From assembly GCA_943788095.1 (NCBI GenBank), contig CALSOZ010000012.1, forward strand, positions 1-32,917: a stretch of DNA of 32,917 nt, given 5' to 3'. Shown here piece by piece: positions 24,874-32,917 of the stretch; the stretch's first letter is position 1; every line of letters starts with the position of its first letter. A program made the translations under genes and the position numbers. The notes beneath the pieces were generated by a model, which was not told the DNA's origin, searched no databases, and saw only the letters and a list, made by a program, of their open reading frames with translations. Source of the DNA: an uncultured Flavobacteriaceae bacterium (lineage in GTDB: Bacteria; Bacteroidota; Bacteroidia; Flavobacteriales; Flavobacteriaceae).

Positions 24874-26208
24874 ATGATTGATAGAAAAAAAGTCGCATTT
24901 TATACGTTAGGGTGTAAACTGAATTTCTCAGAAACCGCAACAATTGCAAGAACCTTTGAGAACGAAGGCTTTGATCGTGTTGATTTTTCAGAATTTGCAG
25001 ATATTTATGTCATCAATACCTGTTCTGTCACAGAGAATGCTGACAAGCGATTTAAAACCATAGTCAAACAAGCCCAGCGTTCAAATTCAGAAGCTTTTAT
25101 GGTTGCAGTGGGCTGTTACTCTCAATTGCAGCCCGAAGAGTTAGCAGCGGTCGATGGTGTTGATTTGGTGCTTGGCGCCACCGAAAAATTTAAAATTACC
25201 AACTATCTAAACGAGCTTACTAAAAATGACATGGGCGTCATTCACTCCTGTGAAATTGAGGATGCCGATTTTTATGTGAGCAGTTATTCTATCGGCGATC
25301 GGACTCGAGCTTTTTTGAAAGTTCAAGATGGCTGTGATTATAAATGCACCTATTGTACCATTCCGTTGGCTCGTGGAATTTCTCGTTCTGATACCCTTCA
25401 AAATGTGTTGGATAATGCCAAAAAAATTTCTGATCAGGGTATTAAAGAAATTGTTTTAACAGGCGTTAATATTGGGGATTACGGTAAAGGAGAATTTGGA
25501 AATAAAACCCACGAACATACGTTTTTCGACTTAGTAAAAGCCTTGGACATGGTCGAAGGGATTCATCGATTGCGAATTTCATCGATTGAGCCAAATTTAT
25601 TAAAAGATGAAACCATCGATTTTGTAGCACAAAGCAATTCTTTTGTACCACATTTTCATATTCCTTTGCAGAGTGGGAGTAATGTGATGCTCAAAGCCAT
25701 GCGCAGACGTTATATGAAAGAACTTTATAAAGATAGAGTAGAACATATCAAAAACGTTTTGCCAAATGCTTGTATTGGAGTGGATGTCATTGTTGGATTT
25801 CCAGGTGAAACAGACGAATTGTTCTTAGAAACCTATAATTTTTTAAAGGCATTAGATATTTCTTACCTTCATGTGTTTACGTATTCCGAACGACCCAATA
25901 CCCATGCAGCGACCTTGCCCAACGAAGTACCAAAATCTGTTCGCTCCAAGCGGAGTAAAATGTTAAGAGGACTCTCGGTTAAAAAGCGCCGTGCATTTTA
26001 TGAAAGTCAGATAGATACCCAGCACACCGTATTGTTTGAAGGTGAAAATAAAGAAGGATACATACAGGGGTTTACAGAAAATTACGTCAAAGTAAAAACC
26101 CCATGGAATCCAGCGTTGGTCAATACTTTGCATGAGATAACGCTTACTAAAATTGATTTGGATGGATTGGTGAAAATTAAATTTGAACCAATACTTGCGA
26201 AAACTTAA
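24874..26208 (+). CDS. mtaB: tRNA t6A37 methylthiotransferase MtaB
   Basis: This radical-SAM enzyme turns t6A37 into ms2t6A37 in tRNAs reading ANN codons. Three cysteines of the N-terminal domain (C14 in TLGCKLN, C50 in NTCSVTENAD, C81 in VGCYSQ) bind one 4Fe-4S cluster. C154, C158 and C161 in CDYKCTYC bind the radical-SAM cluster. NTCSVTENADKR and CTIPLARGISRS are typical of MtaB rather than MiaB or RimO. A short TRAM-like domain ends the 444 residues. It has its own promoter. The stop overlaps the convergent GNAT stop in TTAA (26205-26208). Confidence 0.94.
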   Translation: MIDRKKVAFYTLGCKLNFSETATIARTFENEGFDRVDFSEFADIYVINTCSVTENADKRFKTIVKQAQRSNSEAFMVAVGCYSQLQPEELAAVDGVDLVLGATEKFKITNYLNELTKNDMGVIHSCEIEDADFYVSSYSIGDRTRAFLKVQDGCDYKCTYCTIPLARGISRSDTLQNVLDNAKKISDQGIKEIVLTGVNIGDYGKGEFGNKTHEHTFFDLVKALDMVEGIHRLRISSIEPNLLKDETIDFVAQSNSFVPHFHIPLQSGSNVMLKAMRRRYMKELYKDRVEHIKNVLPNACIGVDVIVGFPGETDELFLETYNFLKALDISYLHVFTYSERPNTHAATLPNEVPKSVRSKRSKMLRGLSVKKRRAFYESQIDTQHTVLFEGENKEGYIQGFTENYVKVKTPWNPALVNTLHEITLTKIDLDGLVKIKFEPILAKT

Positions 26209-26501
26209 ATTCGAATTCCTACAGGAAGCATTTTTCGGTAACGTCGATTTCGACGAATGAATTTAGCCACTGGAGGACTCGTCGGCACTACACTGATATT
26301 TTTTTCAATAATATCCTCTAAAACTATTTTTAAAAAATCTTCCAGAAATGTTTCGGACTCTAAAACTTCAGGAATATTTAGCTTTGTTAAGAAAATTTTT
26401 CGTTCTTGTTGAGAATATTCTAGGGTTGCAAGTTCACCACCAACTTTTAACTCATATTGGCGTAAAAAAGAATTATCTATCAAGTTAGAAGCATCAAACA
26501 T
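26205..26501 (-). CDS. Small GNAT-like N-acetyltransferase (YjdJ-type)
   Basis: The 98-residue product has the one-domain pattern of the YjdJ/GTL3 group: NSFLRQYELKVGGELATLEY, then KIFLTKLNIPEVLESETFLEDFLKIVLEDI, then ISVVPTSPPVAKFIRRNRRY. This matches the family's short E-Y...T-x-V-P-x...G-x-G-x-A-x-x-L...P-x-C-P-F-V-x-x-Y-I frame. However, the usual G-x-G acetyl-CoA loop after the PE pair is replaced by ESETF, so acetyl-CoA binding may be changed. It converges on mtaB with a shared TTAA stop. Substrates of this family are largely unknown. Confidence 0.72.
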   Translation of the reverse strand: MFDASNLIDNSFLRQYELKVGGELATLEYSQQERKIFLTKLNIPEVLESETFLEDFLKIVLEDIIEKNISVVPTSPPVAKFIRRNRRYRKMLPVGIRI

Positions 26502-26583
26502 AAAAAAAAAGTTTTTAAGTAGGTTTATAAATACTATTTTGCAAATTTACAAAAAATAATTAACTCGTTAATTAATACCTTAA

Positions 26584-27255
26584 GTGAATCAAAATCAAAC
26601 GAAGATACCTGTTTATTTTTTACCCGGTTTAGCTGCTAATTCTAGCATTTTTAAAAAAATACAGTTAGATGCAAACGCTTTTGAAACCCATTTTTTAGAA
26701 TGGATGATTCCATTTGAAGAGGAATCAATTTCTGAGTATGCCATCCGATTTTGTAAGAAAATTAAGCATGCAAATGCTATTTTGGTTGGGGTCTCTTTTG
26801 GTGGAATCATCGCTCAAGAAATGAACTTGGTTTATAAATTCAAGAAAATTATCATCATTTCGAGTGTCAAAGCCCGTCACGAATTGCCGCTGCACCTCCA
26901 ATTAGCGGGGAAAACTAAAGTATATAAATTACTTCCCACCAGTCTTTTTGCTCAAAACATCGATTTATTATCTAAATATGCCTTTGGAAAACCGATTGTC
27001 AAGCGATTAGACCTTTACAAACAATACTTATCCATTACCGATAAACGCTATTTAGATTGGGCGATCAAACAGGTTGTTTCATGGAATCAAGAGACGAGTG
27101 ACCCTAACTTGGTTCACATCCATGGCGATCAAGATATTATTTTCCCGATTGAAAACATGAAAAATTGTATTGTTGTGGAAGGTGGTACCCATATATTGAT
27201 CCTCAATCGGTACAAATGGCTGAATGAAAATCTTCCTAAATTGATGCTTAGCTGA
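26584..27255 (+). CDS. Alpha/beta hydrolase
   Basis: The 223-residue protein starts with GTG at 26584 and has a complete serine-hydrolase triad: S71 in GVSFGG, an Asp at about 182 or 184 in HGDQDIIFP, and H203 in GGTHILI. The oxyanion loop is FLPGLAANS. It has no signal peptide, so it is cytoplasmic. It lies just upstream of the lytic transglycosylase on the same strand, with 47 bp between, but no functional link is evident. It could be an esterase or thioesterase; the substrate is unknown. Confidence 0.82.
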   Translation: MNQNQTKIPVYFLPGLAANSSIFKKIQLDANAFETHFLEWMIPFEEESISEYAIRFCKKIKHANAILVGVSFGGIIAQEMNLVYKFKKIIIISSVKARHELPLHLQLAGKTKVYKLLPTSLFAQNIDLLSKYAFGKPIVKRLDLYKQYLSITDKRYLDWAIKQVVSWNQETSDPNLVHIHGDQDIIFPIENMKNCIVVEGGTHILILNRYKWLNENLPKLMLS

Positions 27256-27302
27256 TATGTGATGTTTTTTTTGTAATTTTAAACTCATAAACCCTTATTA
27301 TT

Positions 27303-28226
27303 ATGCGCTACTTAAAAAATAATTTTTTAATTTTCGGAACGATGGTTCTGATTGGATTTATAGTTTTAGCCTTTACAAGTCAACCAGTTCTTGAAAATGA
27401 AGGCTCTACATTTGAAAACGATTATAACATCTATGCCCTAGAAATTCCAGAAGTCTTAGATTTTTCAGGCGAATCCATGCCGCTTCAATCGCCAGACATA
27501 CGCGAACGTATTGATCGCGAATTATTGGTGAATACCTATTGGCAATCGAATGGTTTGCTATTATTTAAGCGTTCCCATAAATATTTCCCAGTCATTGAAC
27601 CTATTTTAAAATCCTATGGCATCCCAAATGATTTTAAATATTTAGCTTTAATAGAGAGCGGGCTTCAAAATGTGACCTCTCCTGCAGGAGCAAAAGGGTT
27701 TTGGCAAATCATGAAACCCACAGGCAAAGAATATGGATTAGAAATTAACTCCAACGTGGACGAACGTTATGATTTTGAAAAATCGACTCACGTAGCCTGT
27801 CAATACATCCTTAAAGCCAAAGAGAAGTTTGGAAACTGGACCTTAGCAGCAGCAGCTTACAATGCGGGAATCACAGGCATTTCTAAGCGATTAGAAGATC
27901 AAAATGTATCTGGGTATTATGATTTATTGTTAGGAGAAGAAACAGGCCGCTACCTTTTCCGAATTGTGGCATTAAAAGAAATCTTTTCAACTCCAAAAAA
28001 GTATGGATTCAACTTTGATGAAACGCATTTATATACGCTCCCAGAAACCTATGAGGTTAAAGTGGATACTGCGATTACAAATATGGTGAAGTTTGCCGAG
28101 AGTTTTGGATTAAATTATAAACAATTAAAAATGCACAACCCTTGGTTAAGAGATCCTTTTTTAAATAATAAAACTCGGAAGTTATACACCCTAAAAATTC
28201 CTAAGAAGGGGTATTATTCAAAATAA
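27303..28226 (+). CDS. Membrane-bound lytic transglycosylase (SLT domain, MltD-like)
   Basis: The 307-residue protein has an N-terminal membrane anchor or signal (FLIFGTMVLIGFIVLAF). The SLT domain has catalytic E118 in LALIESG, then SPAGAKGFWQIMKPTGKEYG and AAAAYNAGITGISKRLEDQ. It cleaves peptidoglycan glycan strands to 1,6-anhydro ends. The C-terminal about 55 residues (VDTAITNMVKFAESFGLNYK onward) look like a single LysM-like or MltD-type tail, shorter than the several LysM repeats of E. coli MltD. It ends 3 bp before the convergent TPR gene. Confidence 0.88.
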   Translation: MRYLKNNFLIFGTMVLIGFIVLAFTSQPVLENEGSTFENDYNIYALEIPEVLDFSGESMPLQSPDIRERIDRELLVNTYWQSNGLLLFKRSHKYFPVIEPILKSYGIPNDFKYLALIESGLQNVTSPAGAKGFWQIMKPTGKEYGLEINSNVDERYDFEKSTHVACQYILKAKEKFGNWTLAAAAYNAGITGISKRLEDQNVSGYYDLLLGEETGRYLFRIVALKEIFSTPKKYGFNFDETHLYTLPETYEVKVDTAITNMVKFAESFGLNYKQLKMHNPWLRDPFLNNKTRKLYTLKIPKKGYYSK

Positions 28227-28229
28227 GAA

Positions 28230-28799
28230 TTAACGCCGCTTCCCACCGCGTTGTTGTTGACCTCCAAAATGTTGATTTGGCATTGCCGCTTTTTTCATCT
28301 GTTGCTTCATCATTTTAATTTGTTCAGACAACATATCTCTTTTGTCGAGTTTTTGTGCTTCTTGAAGTAATTTTTGTGCTTCTTGTTTGCGTCGCTTTGT
28401 AAAAGCAATTCCGGCAAGGTTTAATTTCGCCATAGCTAAATCATGGTCCATTGATAAACCAAAGCTGACTGCATTTTTAAAATACTTTTCAGCATCATTC
28501 ATATTGGTTTGAGAAACCATAATCCCTTTAAGAAAATTATAATATCCCTGTTGTTTTTTGGTGAGTGCGGTTTTTGGGTTTTTAATTTTATTAAGCAAGC
28601 GATCTGTACCAGGGAAATCTTGTTTTCGAAGTTTTAAAAACGCTAATAAAATCAGTTCGTTTTTGAAATAAAGAAACACAAAAACAGACGCAAGAAGAAT
28701 GAGCATGATGCCATTTCCGACATAGGTTTCTATAATTTGATATACAGCATACGCGAGGATCGCAGTAGCAAGGAATAGTTTTATATTTTTATTGAACAT
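28230..28799 (-). CDS. TPR-containing membrane protein of unknown function
   Basis: The 189-residue protein begins with two membrane segments (LFLATAILAYAVYQIIETYV and GIMLILLASVFVFLYF). A cytoplasmic helical part follows, with TPR-like units such as KKQQGYYNFLKGIMVSQTNM, then NDAEKYFKNAVSFGLSMDHD and LAMAKLNLAGIAFTKRRKQE. The C-terminus is basic and Gln/Gly-rich (HFGGQQQRGGKRR). It probably anchors a protein-protein interaction module at the inner membrane. It diverges from rpmH; I know no function for this family. Confidence 0.75.
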   Translation of the reverse strand: MFNKNIKLFLATAILAYAVYQIIETYVGNGIMLILLASVFVFLYFKNELILLAFLKLRKQDFPGTDRLLNKIKNPKTALTKKQQGYYNFLKGIMVSQTNMNDAEKYFKNAVSFGLSMDHDLAMAKLNLAGIAFTKRRKQEAQKLLQEAQKLDKRDMLSEQIKMMKQQMKKAAMPNQHFGGQQQRGGKRR

Positions 28800-28865
28800 A
28801 ATCTAGATTTTTATTAAGCGAGTACAAAGGTAGTAAAAACAAATCAAAATTATTTTAAAATTAGG

Positions 28866-28896
28866 TTTGTCAAAGTAAAAACTCTTTGTATATTTG
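28866..28896 (+). promoter_or_regulatory. Promoter of rpmH (Bacteroidota type)
   Basis: TTTG at 28866-28869 and TATATTTG at 28889-28896 are separated by 19 bp, a full consensus match. The leader to the rpmH ATG is about 70 nt. Confidence 0.72.
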
Positions 28897-28973
28897 TGCC
28901 GCGCTTTGAGATAGAACTTAAGGCGCATTTTTTAAAGAAAATCACACGAGTAAAGTTTTAAAAATATACTATA

Positions 28974-29132
28974 ATGAAAAGAACGTTTCAACCCTCCAAA
29001 AGAAAGAGAAAGAACAAACATGGTTTTAGAGAAAGAATGGCTTCTGCAAATGGGAGAAAAGTTCTAGCTAGAAGAAGAGCCAAAGGCAGAAAAAAGATCA
29101 GTGTATCTTCTGAAACTCGTCACAAAAAATAA
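28974..29132 (+). CDS. rpmH: 50S ribosomal protein L34
   Basis: This 52-residue basic protein reads [20 protein letters not shown], then [20 protein letters not shown], then [12 protein letters not shown], the complete L34. It has a consensus promoter and a terminator right after it, so it is a single-gene unit. It is next to carB here and not to dnaA/rnpA as in many other phyla. Confidence 0.97.
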   Translation: MKRTFQPSKRKRKNKHGFRERMASANGRKVLARRRAKGRKKISVSSETRHKK

Positions 29133-29153
29133 TGATTAACAATTGTTAATATT

Positions 29154-29187
29154 AAAAAGGTGTTGCTAATAGCAACGCCTTTTTTTA
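29154..29187 (+). terminator. Intrinsic terminator after rpmH
   Basis: AGGTGTTGCT (29158-29167) pairs with AGCAACGCCT (29171-29180) with one G-T wobble and a 3-nt loop. Flanking A and T runs lengthen the stem and give the T-tract. Confidence 0.9.
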
Positions 29188-29244
29188 TACCCAAAGGTTA
29201 CTTAATTTCGTATCTTATTATATTACAACCAATTACATTTAAAA

Positions 29245-32091
29245 ATGCCTAAAAACAAAGATTTAAAATCAATTTTAATTATAGGTTCTGGACCTATCGT
29301 CATAGGACAGGCTTGCGAGTTTGATTATTCAGGAACTCAAGCGCTTCGTTCTCTAAGAGAAGATGGAATCGAAACCATTTTAATTAATTCTAATCCAGCA
29401 ACTATTATGACGGATCCTGCGATGGCCGATCATGTATATTTGTTGCCTTTGACTACCAAATCAATCATCAAAATATTAAAAGAGCATCCTCAAATTGATG
29501 CTGTTTTACCAACGATGGGTGGTCAAACCGCTTTAAATCTTTGTATTGAGGCCGATGAAAAAGGGATTTGGACCGATTTTGATGTTGAAATTATTGGAGT
29601 TGATATTGATGCAATTAACATTACAGAAGATCGAGAGAAGTTTCGTGAATTAATGCTTAAAATCGGTATACCGATGGCACCACAAGCCACGGCGACTTCT
29701 TATTTAAAAGGAAAAGAAATTGCCCAAGAATTTGGGTTTCCTCTAGTCATCAGAGCCTCTTTCACTTTAGGAGGTGATGGTGCGGCCATTGTACATAAAG
29801 AACAAGATTTTGATGAATTATTAACTCGTGGTTTGGAAATTTCTCCAATCCATGAAGTGATGATTGATAAGGCTTTATTAGGCTGGAAAGAATATGAATT
29901 AGAATTGCTTAGAGATTCGAATAACAATGTTGTCATTATTTGTTCTATTGAAAATATGGATCCTATGGGGATTCATACCGGAGATTCTATCACTGTTGCA
30001 CCTGCCATGACTTTAAGTGATCGTACCTATCAAAGAATGCGAGATATGGCCATTCACATGATGCGCAGTATTGGCGATTTTGCGGGTGGATGTAATGTAC
30101 AATTTGCAGTATCTCCAGATGAAAAAGAAGATATCATAGCCATCGAAATCAACCCTCGAGTCTCTCGATCCTCGGCTCTTGCAAGTAAAGCAACTGGATA
30201 TCCAATTGCTAAAATTGCGGCTAAGTTAGCTTTAGGTTATCACTTAGATGAATTAAATAATCAAATTACAAAATCGACATCGGCCTTATTTGAACCGACC
30301 TTAGATTATGTGATTGTTAAAATACCACGTTGGAATTTTGATAAATTTGAAGGTTCTGACCGAACATTGGGATTACAAATGAAATCGGTTGGCGAAGTAA
30401 TGGGTATTGGACGTTCGTTTCAAGAAGCTCTTCACAAAGCGACCCAATCCCTAGAAATCAAACGAAATGGTTTAGGAGCAGATGGCAAAGAGAATAAAGA
30501 TTACACTCAAATTATTGATAAACTAACATATGCAGTCTTGGGATCGTGTATTTATTATTTATGATGCCATTCAGATGGGAATTCCATTGAGTCGAATTCA
30601 TGAAATCACTAAAATTGATATGTGGTTTTTAAAACAATATGAAGAATTACATTTCAATTAAAAAGAAATTTCGACCTATACAATTGACACTATAGAAAAA
30701 GTTACTGCTTGAAGCGAAACAAAAAGGGTATGGCGATCGACAAATTGCGCACATGTTCGGCTGTTTAGAAAGTCAGGTGTATAAAAAACGAGAAGAACTA
30801 GCGTATAATCGAGTTTATAAATTAGTAGATACTTGTGCTGCAGAATTTGAAGCCAAGACTCCTTACTATTATTCAACCTTTGAAAGTGATATGGAAACTG
30901 CCGATGGCAACGTTTTTCAGATAATGAAAGTATTGTTTCTGATAAGAAAAAAGTGATCGTATTAGGGTCTGGTCCCAATAGAATTGGTCAAGGAATTGAG
31001 TTTGATTACTGTTGTGTGCACGGCGTTCTAGCTGCCGCAGAATGTGGCTATGAAACCATTATGATTAACTGTAACCCTGAAACGGTTTCAACCGATTTTG
31101 ATACAGCGGATAAATTATATTTCGAACCTGTATTTTGGGAACATATTTATGACATTATTAAACACGAAAAACCAGAAGGTGTTATTGTACAATTAGGCGG
31201 CCAAACGGCTTTAAAACTTGCTGAGAAATTAACCAAATATGGTATTAAAATCTTAGGAACGAGTTTTGAATCTTCGATTTAGCTGAAGACAGAGGCTTGT
31301 TTTCTAACCTTGTTGAAAGAAAATAATATTCCTTATCCAGAATTTGACATTGCCACGACGGCCGATGAAGCAGCAGCCATTGCCGATGTATTAGATTTTC
31401 CAATTTTGGTACGACCGTCTTACGTTTTAGGAGGGCAAGGAATGAAAATTGTAATTAATAAAGAAGAGTTAGAAGAACACGTTGTTGATTTACTAAGAAA
31501 ATGCCGGATAATAAATTATTATTAGATCATTATTTAGATGGTGCAATAGAAGCCGAAGCAGATGCTATTTGCGATGCAGAGCAATGTATATATCATTGGT
31601 ATTATGGAACATATTGAACCTTGTGGAATTCACTCAGGAGATAGTAATGCAACTTTACCGCCTTTAATCTTAGGTAATTTGTAATGCAACAGATTAAAGA
31701 TCATACCAAAAACATTGCGTTAGCATTAAATACGGTTGGTTTAATAAATATTCAGTTTGCTATTAAAGATGATATGGTTTATATTATTGAAGCCAATCCA
31801 AGAGCCTCTAGAACAGTTCCTTTTATAGCCAAAGCATATAGAGAACCTTATGTAAACTATGCAACTAAAGTGATGTTGGGAGAAAAAAGTAACGGATTTT
31901 AATTTCAATCCTCACTTGAAGGCTATGCCATCAAACAACCCGTTTTCTCTTTAATAAAGTTTCATAATGTAAATAAGCAATTAGGTCCTGAAATGAAAAG
32001 TACTGGAGAAAGTATTCTGTTTATCGATAGTTTAAAAGATGATGAATTTTATAATTTATACTCCAGACGTAAAATGTATTTGAGTAAGTAG
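29245..32091 (+). pseudogene. carB: Carbamoyl-phosphate synthase large subunit, intact first half, many frame breaks in second half
   Basis: CarB makes carbamoyl phosphate from ammonia, bicarbonate and ATP for pyrimidines and arginine. The start IIGSGPIVIGQACEFDYSGT and the first ATP-grasp half (HTGDSITVAPAMTL, INPRVSRSSALASKATGYPI) are clean to 30535. The second half is conserved ([68 protein letters not shown]) but spread over frames. Breaks lie near 30536 (GCA-G-TCTT), 30660 (in-frame TAA), 30703, 30916 (one T short), 31275, 31312, 31508 (one A short), 31580, 31660-31685, 31890 (one A short) and 31912. The end is RRKMYLSK and TAG at 32089-32091. The span equals 949 codons, close to the family's 950. 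Such an enzyme is not expected to be decayed in a free-living cell, so I infer sequence errors. Confidence 0.92.
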
Positions 32092-32116
32092 AAATTTACT
32101 TCAAAATCAGTTATTT

Positions 32117-32141
32117 AAAGCCGCATTTAGCGGCTTTTTTT
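32117..32141 (+). terminator. Intrinsic terminator after carB
   Basis: AAAGCCGC (32117-32124) pairs with GCGGCTTT (32130-32137) around a 5-nt loop and runs into a T-tract, 25 bp after the carB stop. Confidence 0.9.
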
Positions 32142-32185
32142 GTTTCCAGAAACTAATGTGAAGTTTAGCTCAAGTTAAAATTTTG

Positions 32186-32193
32186 TATATTTG
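32186..32193 (+). promoter_or_regulatory. -7 box of the metalloprotease gene
   Basis: TATATTTG matches TAnnTTTG, 37 bp before the ATG at 32231. The -33 box is weak (GTTTAG near 32163-32168). Confidence 0.5.
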
Positions 32194-32230
32194 TTTGATA
32201 GATATTAAATTTTATTAAACACATTAACCA

Positions 32231-32917
32231 ATGAAACTCAATTATTTAAAAGTAATTCGGTATGATTGCACTCTTTGCGTCTTACAGTATCAATGCGCAA
32301 ACACTGACACCAATAGTGCCTACTTTAATATCACAGGATGCGAACCAGCAAAACTTTAAAGAATTTTGTGGTGCCGATTCATTGCACAATGAAAAAATGA
32401 AAAATGATCCTCAATATAAAGAACGTCATGAACAAATGAAATTGGCGATTAAAAATGCGGCTTCCAAGAAATTTGTACCATCAAACGATATTCTTCAAGT
32501 CCCAGTAGTTGTTCACGTGATGCACAAAGGCGAAGCGATTGGAACAGGAACTAATATTTCAGACGAAAACGTTAAGTTAGGCCTCCAATATTTAAATAAC
32601 TATTGGAGAAAAAGAGCCAATACCTTAGGTTTTGGAGAAGGCGTTGATATGAAAATTGAATTCATTTTAGCCATACAAGATGAAACTGGTAATACAACCA
32701 ACGGAATTGAACGTGTTGATATGAGTGGCGTTGCGGCCTATGTCGAAGGTGGTGTTGGAGATGGTGGTCTAGAAGATCACAATTTCGATCCAGAAATAAA
32801 CTCTCTAAAAGAATACAGTATTTGGGATCCAACAAAATATTATAATGTGTGGATTGTAGATGAAATTGATAATTCAAATTGTTACACAGGAGGCTCCTAC
32901 ACTGCGGGATATGCCTA
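32231..32917 (+). pseudogene. M43 (pappalysin-like) secreted zinc metalloprotease, N-terminal part, one frameshift
   Basis: The ATG at 32231 gives MKLNYLKVI. One extra C near 32258 then shifts the frame, which continues GMIALFASYSINAQTLTPIV, together a normal Sec signal peptide ending in INAQ. The frame stays open to the window edge, about 218 codons. It carries VPVVVHVMHKGEAIGTGTNI, SDENVKLGLQYLNNYWRKRA and EYSIWDPTKYYNVWIVDEID, the propeptide/early catalytic region of cytophagalysin-type M43 proteases (I/V-P-V-V-x-H-V-x-H ... I-x-x-Q-I-x-x-L-N-x-x-F/Y-R). The zinc motif HExxH lies beyond the edge. Such proteins usually end in a type IX sorting domain. An alternative is an internal start at 32262, but that leaves too short a signal. 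Confidence 0.78.

Noticed and set aside
28866-29187. Replication origin next to rpmH
   Set aside because: rpmH marks oriC in many bacteria, but here there is no dnaA, rnpA or DnaA-box cluster, and this gene order is not unusual for the phylum.
30536-32091. True pseudogene or programmed frameshifting in carB
   Set aside because: About ten breaks of mixed sign, several in homopolymers, within fully conserved protein sequence fit sequencing error far better than recoding or decay.

Overview
The window is AT-rich DNA from a member of the Bacteroidota, most likely a marine-type Flavobacteriaceae. Several things point there: promoters of the TTTG / TAnnTTTG type instead of sigma-70 boxes, a DUF4199 membrane protein, a trimodular GlmU-like sugar nucleotidyltransferase, a single-chain PurL with its own glutaminase, an M43 metalloprotease, a remnant of a type IX secretion sorting domain, and almost no Shine-Dalgarno sequences. 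It is mostly chromosomal housekeeping sequence with two accessory patches.

Layout. 1-5665 is a fatty-acid beta-oxidation operon read on the minus strand: a MarR regulator, a FadN-like 3-hydroxyacyl-CoA dehydrogenase/enoyl-CoA hydratase, a FadA thiolase and a FadE-like acyl-CoA dehydrogenase cut by the window edge. Two palindromes upstream of marR look like its operators. Both gaps between the fad enzymes hold a cassette of a four-helix-bundle gene (one intact, one decayed) bordered by a 7-bp repeat (AGTATTA). The intact one also carries a heptad-phased array of 84-bp repeats. 5690-6576 is a small accessory patch with an IS110-like transposase remnant, an orphan zinc-finger gene, a palindrome and a hairpin. 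6577-13698 (minus) carries a long-chain acyl-CoA synthetase, PurL, a decayed sorting domain and an RsmB-like rRNA methyltransferase. 13791-14825 is a BNR-type lipoprotein.

14845-21551 (minus) holds a phosphohexomutase, an MsbA-like ABC exporter, an ECF sigma factor, a probable anti-sigma factor and a Spy-like periplasmic protein, preceded by a GT2 glycosyltransferase and a DUF4199 protein. The right-hand part alternates strands: L31 type B, a GlmU-like enzyme, a peptide-binding lipoprotein, MtaB, a small GNAT, an alpha/beta hydrolase, a lytic transglycosylase, a TPR membrane protein, L34 (rpmH), carB and the start of an M43 metalloprotease.

Reading-frame breaks sit only in about the first 5 kb (acyl-CoA dehydrogenase, fadN) and the last 2.4 kb (second half of carB, metalloprotease), while about 25 kb between them is clean. 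Several breaks are one-base insertions in repeated contexts. I read this as low-quality contig ends and not true gene decay. The most interesting biology is the four-helix-bundle/heptad-repeat cassette, seen twice in one operon.
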